From NCBI RefSeq assembly GCF_963860125.1, contig NZ_CAWLFA010000001.1, positions 1,178,001 through 1,242,000 on the forward strand: DNA of 64,000 bases, given 5' to 3'. A program made the position numbers and the translations under genes. A model generated the notes under the pieces. It saw only the letters and a program-made list of their open reading frames with translations, was not told the origin of the DNA and ran no database searches. Source of the stretch: Picosynechococcus sp. PCC 7002 (GTDB lineage: Bacteria; Cyanobacteriota; Cyanobacteriia; Cyanobacteriales; MRBY01). Below are positions 36,256-44,338 of the stretch, piece by piece. How positions within the stretch are numbered: the stretch's first letter is position 1; every line of letters begins with the position of its first letter.

Positions 36256-37155
36256 CTACGCTGACTGTTGTCGCCCTAACCAATCGAGTAAATAGCCGTT
36301 GACTAATGCCGGAGCTTCATCCTGGGGACAATGGCCGACATTATCGAGGGGAATAAACTCAATCTGAGGATATTGGGCGACAAGGGCACGGCCCAGATCA
36401 ACTGGTTCCCACGGATCCGCTGTTCCCCACAAAACTGCCGTGGGGCAATGCAACTGGGGCAGCAGGTCGTCCGGGAGTGGCCCCTGGGAATAACTCGTAA
36501 AGGCCAGGAAAACCGCTGCCGCCCCTGGGTCCTGGGCGGGGGTCAGGATCAGCTCCACCAACTCATCGGTAATCGCTGTTTTGTCTCGGTAGGCCTGGGC
36601 TAAAATTTTGCGGATTGTTTTCGGCTGGGCCAATTGCTTAAAGAACAAGGAACCGAGGGGGGTTTGGGTCAAGAGTTTTTGGAAGAGGGGAACGCCCCAG
36701 CGTTGATAAAAAGGTGCTTTTAAAAGATTGCGCTCATGGAACAGCCGCAGGGAAAAATTGAGTGCCACAACCCCCCGCACCCAGTGGGGATAGGACACAG
36801 CCGCCTGCATGACAACGACACAACCAATGGAATTACCAACTAGAAAAGCCGGTTCACCAATGATTTCAGCACAGAACGCCTTAATCTGGGTGGCCCAAGT
36901 TTCAAAAGTGTAGTCCGCTTCAACCTCCGGTTGGGGTTTTGCCGATTTCCCAAAGCCCAGTAAGTCGATGGCATAGCAGCGGTAATGTTCCCCTAAAACC
37001 GGAAGATTTTTGCGCCAATGACCGGCCGAGGCCCCAAAGCCATGGACGAAAAGAACGGGCAGCCCCTGGGTGCCCCACTGACGATAGTTAATATTGAAGC
37101 CGTGCCATTGCCAGCTGTAATCGGTATGGGGATGAGCGGGGGAAGTAATGGTCAT
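36256..37155 (-). CDS. Alpha/beta hydrolase upstream of ols
   Basis: The 299-residue protein has the alpha/beta-hydrolase core: oxyanion HGFGASAGHWRKN (about residue 40), nucleophile elbow VGNSIGC (Ser about 108), an Asp in LWGTADPWEP and the catalytic His in NVGHCPQDEAP. It lacks a signal peptide. It lies between yidD (39 bases upstream) and ols (196 bases downstream) on the same strand. The substrate is unknown. Its position beside ols, whose own terminal domain is a hydrolase of the same fold, makes an accessory or proofreading role worth considering, but many cyanobacteria carry such hydrolases. Confidence 0.85.
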   Translation of the reverse strand: MTITSPAHPHTDYSWQWHGFNINYRQWGTQGLPVLFVHGFGASAGHWRKNLPVLGEHYRCYAIDLLGFGKSAKPQPEVEADYTFETWATQIKAFCAEIIGEPAFLVGNSIGCVVVMQAAVSYPHWVRGVVALNFSLRLFHERNLLKAPFYQRWGVPLFQKLLTQTPLGSLFFKQLAQPKTIRKILAQAYRDKTAITDELVELILTPAQDPGAAAVFLAFTSYSQGPLPDDLLPQLHCPTAVLWGTADPWEPVDLGRALVAQYPQIEFIPLDNVGHCPQDEAPALVNGYLLDWLGRQQSA

Positions 37156-37194
37156 GGTGAGCGATGGATAAAACCGAAATAAGGAACAAATGTC

Positions 37195-37437
37195 CTAGGG
37201 CGTGTTGTCTAAATCGTGATGGCAAAGATGGGGCACCGGATCATAACCCCCAGGGTGAAACGGGTGACAGCGGCCAAGGCGCTTTAGGGCGAGCCAACTG
37301 CCCCGGAGTACACCAAAGCGTTCCACGGCTTCGAGGGCATATTGGGAACAGGTGGGCTGAAAGCGACAACTGGGGGGGAATAGGGGGGAAATCCAGCGAC
37401 GGTAGCCTTTGATGCTCCAGAGGATTAAGCTTTTCAT
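37195..37437 (-). CDS. yidD: Membrane protein insertion efficiency factor YidD
   Basis: The 80-residue protein has the family pattern YRRWISPLFPPSCRFQPTCSQYALEAVERFGVLRGSWLALKRLGRCHPFHPGGYDPVP, with its conserved Cys, Pro and His residues. YidD is a small amphipathic protein on the inner face of the cytoplasmic (or thylakoid) membrane that assists YidC/Alb3. It begins 5 bases after the ftsH stop, so the two are co-transcribed; it is not next to rnpA-yidC as in many bacteria. Confidence 0.93.
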   Translation of the reverse strand: MKSLILWSIKGYRRWISPLFPPSCRFQPTCSQYALEAVERFGVLRGSWLALKRLGRCHPFHPGGYDPVPHLCHHDLDNTP

Positions 37438-37442
37438 GGTAT

Positions 37443-39356
37443 TTAGGCAACGGAAGCAGTCTTTTGGAGGTCGATGGTTTGACCAAGGGCTTCGTTGACG
37501 AGACGACTAAAGTCTTCGCCTTCGATGGTTTCTTCTTCGATGAGACGATCCACCAGACGATCTACAAGTTGACGATTGTCCCGAATAATTTGCTTGGCAG
37601 TTTCGTAGCACTCGTTGATAATTTCGCGCACCTTGAGGTCAATGCGCTGGGCGATCGCCTCGGAATATTCAGGCCGCTCCCCAAACCAATCATTTCTGAG
37701 GAAAACTTCACCCCGATTGGTTTCTAGGGCAAAGTGACCCAGTTCTGACATCCCAAATTTTGTCACCATTTGACGGGCAATGTTCGTGAGCATTTGGATA
37801 TCCTGGGAGGCCCCAGAAGTGATTTCATCGTAGCCAAAGACAATATCCTCGGCGGCGCGTCCCCCCAGGGCCACGGCGATTTGGGCGCGGAATTGGGCTT
37901 TGGTGGTCAGACCCTGTTCTTCGTTGGGGGTAAACCAGGTTAGGCCTTGGGCGCGGCCCCGGGGAATAATGGTGACTTTCTGGAGGGGATCGTGGTCTTT
38001 GAGGATGGTGCCAACAATGGCATGGCCCACTTCGTGATAGGCAATGAGACGTTTACTTTTGCCATCGGTGAGGGCTGTTCCCTCCATTCCTGCTACAACC
38101 CGATCAATGGCGTCATTGATTTCGCTGCTGGTAATCGCTTCTTTGCGGCGGCGGGCGGTGAAAATGGCGGCTTCGTTGAGTAAGTTTGCTAGATCTGCCC
38201 CTGAAAAACCAGGGGTACGCCGGGCGATCGCCTCCAGATCAACATCCTCAGCGACTTTTTTATCTTGGGCATGCACTTCGAGGATTGCTAAACGCCCCAA
38301 ACGGTCTGGATAATCTACAGTCACCTGGCGATCAAAGCGGCCGGGACGCAGGAGAGCTTGATCCAAGACATCAGGACGGTTGGTGGCGGCGATCACAATA
38401 ATTCCAGAATTTCCTTCAAAACCGTCCATTTCTGTGAGTAGTTGGTTTAGGGTCTGCTCCCGCTCATCGTTTCCCCCACCAATGCCTGCACCCCGTTGGC
38501 GACCGACCGCATCAATTTCATCGATAAACACAAGACAGGGAGCGTTTTCCTGGGCCTTGCGGAAGAGATCCCGTACCCGTGACGCGCCAACCCCCACAAA
38601 CATTTCCACAAATTCCGAGCCAGAAATACTGAAGAACGGTACGCCCGCTTCCCCGGCGATCGCCTTTGCTAGGAGCGTTTTACCCGTCCCCGGTGGGCCA
38701 ATGAGGAGCATTCCTCTAGGGATTTTCGCACCAATTGCCGTAAATTTATTCGGTTCTTTTAAGAAGGTGACCACTTCAGCGAGTTCTTCCTTGGCTTCCT
38801 CGACCCCAGCCACATCCTTAAACATGATCCCCGTTTCCGCTTCCATCTGAAAGCGCGCTTTAGAACGACCAAAGTTCATGGCATTGTTTTGCATACTGGC
38901 CGAGCGGCGGATAATCAGCACTAGCCCCCCGATCAGAATCCCAAAAAGCAGGAGATTGGTAAAAATGGCGATCGCCACCGAATGATCCTGGGAAGGCACC
39001 ACCTCAAAGTCAACATTATTTTCCCGGAGAGCGGCGAGGAGTTCTTGGTTATTGTTAAGGAGCTGGATGGTCTGGGCTTCTTCCTCAGTTTGCCCCCGGA
39101 GTGTGACCTGGGCCGTATTGGTTTCTGGGTCAAGGACGAAGCGATCCACCTGGTTTTGTCGGATATCCTGGAGCAGCTCTCCGTAGTTCAAGGTCTCCGT
39201 CGATTCCGTTGATTCTGTCTGAGCGATCGTCGCCGTTCCCCCTCCCCACAGTAAGGCTTGGCTCAAAAGAAAATTAGCCATCCCAGCTCGCCACTTAAAA
39301 CGAGGTTTGGCCTGATGCTTCTGCTTGCTCGGAAGGAGGTGACGATAGTGCTTCAT
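37443..39356 (-). CDS. ftsH: ATP-dependent zinc metalloprotease FtsH
   Basis: The protein starts MKHYRHLLPSKQKHQ at ATG 39356 (637 residues); an upstream ATG at 39464 would add 36 unconserved residues. An N-terminal signal-like helix (27-46, ending TATIAQ), a lumenal or periplasmic domain and a second helix (127-150) precede the AAA module: Walker A GPPGTGKT at 220-227, Walker B CLVFIDEID about 274-282, and SRH ATNRPDVLDQALLRPGR. The zinc motif HEVGH is at 441-445. FtsH hexamers remove damaged membrane proteins, including photosystem II D1 in cyanobacteria. This is one of several FtsH paralogues expected; which one cannot be fixed here. Confidence 0.97.
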   Translation of the reverse strand: MKHYRHLLPSKQKHQAKPRFKWRAGMANFLLSQALLWGGGTATIAQTESTESTETLNYGELLQDIRQNQVDRFVLDPETNTAQVTLRGQTEEEAQTIQLLNNNQELLAALRENNVDFEVVPSQDHSVAIAIFTNLLLFGILIGGLVLIIRRSASMQNNAMNFGRSKARFQMEAETGIMFKDVAGVEEAKEELAEVVTFLKEPNKFTAIGAKIPRGMLLIGPPGTGKTLLAKAIAGEAGVPFFSISGSEFVEMFVGVGASRVRDLFRKAQENAPCLVFIDEIDAVGRQRGAGIGGGNDEREQTLNQLLTEMDGFEGNSGIIVIAATNRPDVLDQALLRPGRFDRQVTVDYPDRLGRLAILEVHAQDKKVAEDVDLEAIARRTPGFSGADLANLLNEAAIFTARRRKEAITSSEINDAIDRVVAGMEGTALTDGKSKRLIAYHEVGHAIVGTILKDHDPLQKVTIIPRGRAQGLTWFTPNEEQGLTTKAQFRAQIAVALGGRAAEDIVFGYDEITSGASQDIQMLTNIARQMVTKFGMSELGHFALETNRGEVFLRNDWFGERPEYSEAIAQRIDLKVREIINECYETAKQIIRDNRQLVDRLVDRLIEEETIEGEDFSRLVNEALGQTIDLQKTASVA

Positions 39357-39838
39357 ATTTCGGAGGGACAACGACAGAGAAACTGTTCTTATTCTAGAGT
39401 TTTCCTTTCCTAATCGGGGTGCTTCCCTTGGTTTTACGCCAAAATCTCCCTCTGTTTCCCGCAAATTTCCTCACCCAAAAGCCGTTACTAATAGCCGCTT
39501 AATCACCATGGCAAGGAGTAAATTGAATCTTGATCACAGAAAACAACTCCGACTCTATCCACAGTGATTTTTTGGCTGAACTTTCACCACCCCAAAAAAG
39601 TTTAGATCGTGACTCGCATTGCGATCGCAGGCGATGGTTTAGCTTGATCTTTGGAGCGTTAAGGAAAAAAATGATGGTTGCTGCCCGTTGGTAAATACAG
39701 TAGGTTAATTTTTTTTGTAATTTATTTTTGGGCTGCGGTATGGGATGGTGTTTTTGCTAAGTTGAAGCCGAGATTGTTAAAAAAAAGAACTAACCGCAAT
39801 CTCGAATTTCAGTCAAAAACGGTGCAAAGACAGAAAAC
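39357..39838. other. 482-bp gene-free region between ftsH and the MscS gene
   Basis: No open frame longer than about 20 codons has a credible start or protein-like composition. The stretch includes a GCGATCGC site at about 39620 and T/A-rich runs around 39700-39730. Both flanking genes start from it, so two promoters are expected, but I cannot place them. Confidence 0.55.
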
Positions 39839-41476
39839 ATGAATGGGATCCTCCTCGATCTTGGTGTGGTGATCGCCGAGATTATTCTCTTTTTAATCGC
39901 GATCACTGTGGGACAATTTTTAATTATTTTGACCCTGAAACGTCTAGCCCAATGGGTGCCAGAAAAACAAGGACAAAATCCCCTAAATTTAACCCAAAAA
40001 ATCCTTAATAAATCCCTCTTCGTCATTAAGATCACCGGGGCCATAATCATTGCTGCCTTAAATGGTTATTTATTCCTTCAACAAAAATCCCCTTACCTTT
40101 ATCTCCTTGATTTAATTAACGGCATCTCTCCGGAACAGTGGCAAAGGCTCGCCCTCGGTTTATTAAAAAGTGTTTTACTTCTGTTGCTCGTGAGTTTAAT
40201 GATCGCTTCTCTGCGGCCACGCTTGAAACGGGCTGGCGATCGCCTCAAAGCTTGGAAAAATATCGAAGGCAATAACCACAGCTTAGATACGCTCTTTAAG
40301 GCCATTGATTTGGCGATCGCCAATGGTCTTTGGATTTTGGCCCTGGTGGTGTGCCTCAATTTTTTGTTTGTCCCTCCGAGCATTACCCAATATTTTTATC
40401 TCGCGATCAAAGTTTATTTTTTGCTTTGCTTTGGGATCATTGCTGTGCGGGCATCGTTTTCTTTGCTGGATACTTTAGATGGTTTATCAACGGAATTTAT
40501 TGCCAAACATCCCCGGTCTCCCCTGCGATTTTACCCCCGGTTTCGTTATTTATTGGGCCTCACAAAACGTTGTTTAGAAACGGGCATTTATCTGGCGATC
40601 GCCGGAGTGATTTGTGCCCAATTTCCCCTACTCGATCACATTGCCCCCTATGCGATCCCGGCGAATCAAATTATCCTGATTATTTTCATCGCGGCCCTGG
40701 TGATCGAACTGAGCAATATCATTGTCGAAAAATTATTGTTGCGATCGCCAAACCTCAGTCCTGTCCAACAACGCCGTCGTTTAACCTTTATCCCCCTGGT
40801 GCAAAACACCGTACGCTACTGCATTTATTTTGTGAGTGGCGTTTCAATTCTCTATGTCTTTGACATTGACCCGACACCGATCCTCGCCGGGGCCGGGATC
40901 TTGGGTTTAGCAGTGGGGCTTGGGGCGCAAAATTTAATCAATGACCTCGTCAATGGCTTTTCCATTTTGTTGCAAAATTACTACCTTGTCGGTGATTTTG
41001 TCGAAACGGATAATGCCACAGGCCTTGTCGAAGAAATGGATCTGCGGGTCACACGCATCCGCGATACAGGGGGACGGCTACATATCATCCGCAATGGCGA
41101 CATCAAGACCATTGTGAATTACTCCAAAGATTATGTGTATTCGGTGGTTTATGTTGGGGTCGCTTACGACTCAGATTTAGACCATGTGTATCAGGTTCTA
41201 GGGGATGTGGGCCACCAAATTCAAGGCTTACACCCTGATGTGCTCGAACCGACCCGCATTGATGGCCTCGATAACTTTGCCGAATCTGAACTCACCATCC
41301 GCACGGTTACCAAGGTGAAACCAGGAAAACATCTACCGGTGCAGCGTCTCCTGCGGAAGTTAATCAAAGAAGCCTTCGACCGCGAACAGATCGAAATTCC
41401 CTTTGCCCGCCGTGTACTCATCTTCAAAAATGAAGCCCCTGACCTCGATTCACTTCGAGATTCGGAAAATATGTAA
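39839..41476 (+). CDS. MscS-family mechanosensitive channel with extra N-terminal helices
   Basis: The 545-residue membrane protein has an N-terminal half with about six hydrophobic segments. The MscS core follows: pore helix ILAGAGILGLAVGLGAQNLINDLVNGFSILLQNYY (about residues 350-385), then the beta domain YLVGDFVETDNATGLVEEMDLRVTRIRDTGGRLHIIRNGDI. Such channels open on membrane tension and release solutes on hypo-osmotic shock; this organism type is marine or euryhaline. The extra helices make it a larger family member than E. coli MscS (286 residues). It is transcribed divergently from ftsH. Confidence 0.9.
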   Translation: MNGILLDLGVVIAEIILFLIAITVGQFLIILTLKRLAQWVPEKQGQNPLNLTQKILNKSLFVIKITGAIIIAALNGYLFLQQKSPYLYLLDLINGISPEQWQRLALGLLKSVLLLLLVSLMIASLRPRLKRAGDRLKAWKNIEGNNHSLDTLFKAIDLAIANGLWILALVVCLNFLFVPPSITQYFYLAIKVYFLLCFGIIAVRASFSLLDTLDGLSTEFIAKHPRSPLRFYPRFRYLLGLTKRCLETGIYLAIAGVICAQFPLLDHIAPYAIPANQIILIIFIAALVIELSNIIVEKLLLRSPNLSPVQQRRRLTFIPLVQNTVRYCIYFVSGVSILYVFDIDPTPILAGAGILGLAVGLGAQNLINDLVNGFSILLQNYYLVGDFVETDNATGLVEEMDLRVTRIRDTGGRLHIIRNGDIKTIVNYSKDYVYSVVYVGVAYDSDLDHVYQVLGDVGHQIQGLHPDVLEPTRIDGLDNFAESELTIRTVTKVKPGKHLPVQRLLRKLIKEAFDREQIEIPFARRVLIFKNEAPDLDSLRDSENM

Positions 41477-41559
41477 GACTTTTGTAATAGCTGGGCTCAA
41501 AATAGGCGAAATTCAGTCTAATGGGAGCAGTAGTTGTCTAAAATCCAAGATTATTTGTC

Positions 41560-42861
41560 ATGTCTAAAGCTGCCTTATCCGGAAAAATGTTGGCGATCGC
41601 CCTTGCAACCCTCAGTAGTGTTGTACCTTTGGGACGCGCCCAAGCCCAAACTGTTTTTGGAGAAGCAGAGATCAACCCCGAATCCATGGCGGCGATCGCC
41701 GTCCCCCTCAGTAACGGTGGCTATAACCTCCTCGTAGTCGAACAGCTCGAACGGGAAGACCGCAAAGAATGTTGGGCCGAAAGTGGCGCAAATCCGACCA
41801 GCATTGATCCCCTGCTGCTGAACTTTGACTTTACTGGCTATTGTCGCCGCAGCACCGATAGTAATGGCTACTCCATGCGGATCAATGGGCAAGATTTTGG
41901 CCAGAGCCACCTATTGCGCATCACTCGCTTCGAAAATGAAATTTTGTTGGTCGCCACTCCCAAAGATAACGATCAAGAAGAAATTGTCATTGGCCGTAGT
42001 AATGGTCTCACCGAAGGCTTCCTTAAGTTCAACCTCCTCCCCGGTTGGGAATTTACCCGCCGTACCTTTGAAGAGCGACCCCTGGGCCACTTTTACTTTT
42101 CTAACGAGGGCCGCCAGTTCGCCGTCCTTAAAAAACCCACCATTGATGACTTAGTTGCGGGCATTACGCAGAGTTCAATTGTGACGGTCGATAGTCTCCC
42201 CGGTCTGGCAATCTCCCCACCAGAAATTACAAATCCCTCTGAAACGCCTGATCCCGGCAGTACGGTGGCCCAATTTACTGATATCAGTGGTGATATTTAC
42301 CGTAACGAAATTGCCCAAGCGGTGAATGTCGGTTTTATTGCTGGTTTTAACGACAATACCTTCCGGCCCACCGATGTCCTGACCCGCGAACAGTTGGTTT
42401 CCATGGCCATTGAAGGTCTCCAAGCTCTTCCCAATGCTTCCCTGGCTGTGCCCACCCAAGTTGCGAATGCCCCCTATCCCGATGTGGCTGCCGACCGTTG
42501 GAGTGCGGCAAAAATCACCTGGGCCCAGGCGAACAATATTGTCAGTGGCTATCCCGATGGGACTTTCCAACCCACTCAACCCGTCACCCGGGCCGAACTA
42601 TTAGCCGTTCTCCGTCGCACCGCAGAATATGCCAAGGCCGCCCAAGGTCAACCGATGACCCTCGTGGCCACCAATGGCCCCATTGCTTTTAGTGATACGG
42701 CGGGTCACTGGGCCAATGATTTGGCTGCCCAGATGTCTACTTACTGTCGCGTCGCTTCTCCTTTGAATGAAAGTGGCGATCGCTTTTTCCCCGATACTGC
42801 CTCCCAACGGAACTACGCCGCCGCTGCCACCCTCCGGACACTCCAATGCAGCGTGCGATAA
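41560..42861 (+). CDS. DUF3747 plus S-layer-homology (SLH) envelope protein
   Basis: The 433-residue protein has a signal peptide ending near PLGRAQA (about residue 29). A DUF3747-like domain (about 30-215, with cysteines in RKECWAE and TGYCRRS) is followed by a Pro/Ser linker. Three SLH repeats come next: FTDISGDIYRNEI...TREQLVSMAI (about 240-295), YPDVAADRWSAAK...TRAELLAVLRR (about 305-355) and FSDTAGHWANDL...FFPDT (about 375-420). SLH domains bind secondary cell-wall polymers; in cyanobacteria they are frequent in porins and surface proteins. The function of DUF3747 is unknown. It is monocistronic. Confidence 0.88.
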   Translation: MSKAALSGKMLAIALATLSSVVPLGRAQAQTVFGEAEINPESMAAIAVPLSNGGYNLLVVEQLEREDRKECWAESGANPTSIDPLLLNFDFTGYCRRSTDSNGYSMRINGQDFGQSHLLRITRFENEILLVATPKDNDQEEIVIGRSNGLTEGFLKFNLLPGWEFTRRTFEERPLGHFYFSNEGRQFAVLKKPTIDDLVAGITQSSIVTVDSLPGLAISPPEITNPSETPDPGSTVAQFTDISGDIYRNEIAQAVNVGFIAGFNDNTFRPTDVLTREQLVSMAIEGLQALPNASLAVPTQVANAPYPDVAADRWSAAKITWAQANNIVSGYPDGTFQPTQPVTRAELLAVLRRTAEYAKAAQGQPMTLVATNGPIAFSDTAGHWANDLAAQMSTYCRVASPLNESGDRFFPDTASQRNYAAAATLRTLQCSVR

Positions 42862-42893
42862 ATTTTCCCTTTAAATTTTGGCCATAAAAAGAC

Positions 42894-42933
42894 CATAAAA
42901 AAATAGCCCTGGTGTTGATTCATCGGGGCTATT
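42894..42933 (-). terminator. Terminator of the 43-kb lipoprotein gene
   Basis: AATAGCCC (42902-42909) pairs with GGGCTATT (42926-42933) over a 16-base loop. On the minus strand the stem is followed by seven Ts. It lies about 35 bases past the lipoprotein stop. The plus strand has no T-run. Confidence 0.7.
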
Positions 42934-42966
42934 GCTATATCAGGCTTTTTTTACCAACCGAAAAGT

Positions 42967-43605
42967 TTAGATAGGCGTAATATTGACGGAATCAAAAAAT
43001 GCGTTGGCTTCTGGACTATCCACGCGATCGCCTTCCGTCACCATCAAAATTTGGTGGAGGGTGGGGCCGTTGGGATCGATGTAGATTTCAGCGCGGGTGG
43101 TATAAACTTCGCCATTATCCTGGGCGGCGTTCATCACCAATTTTTTCCCCGGAATCCCAAACTTATCACTTGGCTCATCAGAAACAATTGTCGAACCTGA
43201 GTTGCTGGCCGCCCCTTCCTTGGCCGCTTCAAGTCCCTGGGCCGCATCATATTGATCAGGAGAAACCGGATACGTAACACTACTCACCATAAAAAATTGC
43301 GTATTGGCGTCGTCCGCGTAGGAAGTCATTGTGAACTGTAGTTCACCCAGATCAGAGGGGGTCGTTTGACTTTCCGTTTGAGGCGTACCTGGAAATTTAA
43401 CTGCGAGTTTGCCATTTTCCGTTTGAAAATCAACCCAATCTGCCGTGACGTTGGTTGACTCATTCGTCGCGGTTGATTCACTGGTTGTTTCTTCTGTACC
43501 TGAAGTATTTTGCTCACCGGACGTATTATTGCCAACGAGTCCGCAGCCGAATAGAGCAGCCTGAAGCGTTGCGACACTCAAAAAAAGTAAAAATTTAGAT
43601 TTCAT
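42967..43605 (-). CDS. Lipoprotein of unknown function
   Basis: The 212-residue product begins MKSKFLLFLSVATLQAALFGCGLVG. ALFGC is a good lipobox with Cys21 as lipid site. A Thr/Ser/Glu-rich low-complexity spacer (about 28-55) is followed by a compact domain, DWVDFQTENGKLAVKFPGTPQTESQ...LHQILMVTEGDR (about 57-210). The phrase KLAVKFPGTPQ occurs in several cyanobacterial and planctomycete secreted proteins, but I cannot name the family. No enzymatic motif is visible. It is monocistronic with its own terminator. Confidence 0.75.
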   Translation of the reverse strand: MKSKFLLFLSVATLQAALFGCGLVGNNTSGEQNTSGTEETTSESTATNESTNVTADWVDFQTENGKLAVKFPGTPQTESQTTPSDLGELQFTMTSYADDANTQFFMVSSVTYPVSPDQYDAAQGLEAAKEGAASNSGSTIVSDEPSDKFGIPGKKLVMNAAQDNGEVYTTRAEIYIDPNGPTLHQILMVTEGDRVDSPEANAFFDSVNITPI

Positions 43606-43799
43606 AAAATTTTAGACCAACATTTTAAATTGAGCCCGTGACCTCCTCCATGCCAAAAATAACGAGGCACAAAACGATGGGCTGCTTTCTGCAATCCTAA
43701 ACATTTAGACTAAGGAGATGCACTTCTTTTAATGTTACTTAATTGAGTCTCGCTGCTGAAATATTGATCTACCCTCAGACCCCAGCACAAGACCCAATG

Positions 43800-43833
43800 A
43801 AAAAGGGCTGATCTCTGCGATGAGACCAACCCT
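43800..43833 (-). terminator. Terminator of ycf35
   Basis: On the minus strand AGGGTTGGTCTC pairs with GAGATCAGCCCT (12 pairs, two G-U) around a 6-base loop, followed by TTTT. It begins 28 bases past the ycf35 stop. Confidence 0.75.
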
Positions 43834-43860
43834 AGCTCTTCGTGGGAACGCATTTAGTCG

Positions 43861-44214
43861 TTACTTTTGCAATACCAGTTTGACGTTCGCATTGTTGAGA
43901 CCACGTTGCTTAACTTCAGCGAGGGTCTTGTTGATGGCGTACTTCTGGTTGATGGAATTGATCAGTTCAGTTTGGTTGTGCTTCTTCGCGACACCCCATA
44001 GGTCAGCGATGAGGTCAAAGCTGCCGTCGGCATTGCGAGTCCAGCCGAGGTCATAATCGCCTTCGAGAGTAGCCACGATGTCTGCTTGAATCTGTTGGCC
44101 GTTGTAGCCACGAACTGCAGCATCGGTATTCACAGAAATTCCGAGGTCTTGCAGGGAAGTCTTGAGAACTGCGGCATCGGTGATTTTAGTGCGGAGAGTG
44201 CTAAAGTGGGACAT
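43861..44214 (-). CDS. ycf35: Ycf35-like DUF1257 protein
   Basis: The 117-residue protein MSHFSTLRTKITDAAVLKTSLQDLGISV matches the DUF1257/Ycf35 family, conserved in cyanobacteria and red-algal plastids. The RGYNGQQIQADIVATLEGDYDLGW and DLIADLWGVAKKH segments are characteristic. There is no signal peptide or membrane helix. It follows ycf46 by 124 bases on the same strand, and the gap holds three hairpins. The biochemical role is unknown; conservation beside ycf46 points to a shared process. Confidence 0.88.
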   Translation of the reverse strand: MSHFSTLRTKITDAAVLKTSLQDLGISVNTDAAVRGYNGQQIQADIVATLEGDYDLGWTRNADGSFDLIADLWGVAKKHNQTELINSINQKYAINKTLAEVKQRGLNNANVKLVLQK

Positions 44215-44261
44215 TGGAATAATTCTCCAAAAACAACAACATTTGAGTTTTTTGTGTAAAG

Positions 44262-44334
44262 ACCACTAATAAAGTGGTTTTTTAAATGCCAACAAGTTGG
44301 GAATCTTGTTGACCTTAATCCGGGACAGATTAAG
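44262..44334 (-). promoter_or_regulatory. Three stacked hairpins between ycf46 and ycf35
   Basis: The 124-base gap holds three inverted repeats: CTTAATC/GATTAAG (44314-44334), CAACAAG/CTTGTTG (44290-44311) and ACCACT/AGTGGT (44262-44278, flanked on both strands by A and T runs). The first two lie just past the ycf46 stop in the minus-strand transcript; the third resembles a weak terminator with a short T-run. Together they could attenuate read-through into ycf35 or form its leader. The pairing is seen directly; the role is inferred. Confidence 0.5.
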
Positions 44335-44338
44335 CCTG

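Noticed and set aside
38380..38850. A 156-codon plus-strand frame opposite ftsH
   Set aside because: It mirrors the conserved AAA region on the other strand and has no protein-like composition.
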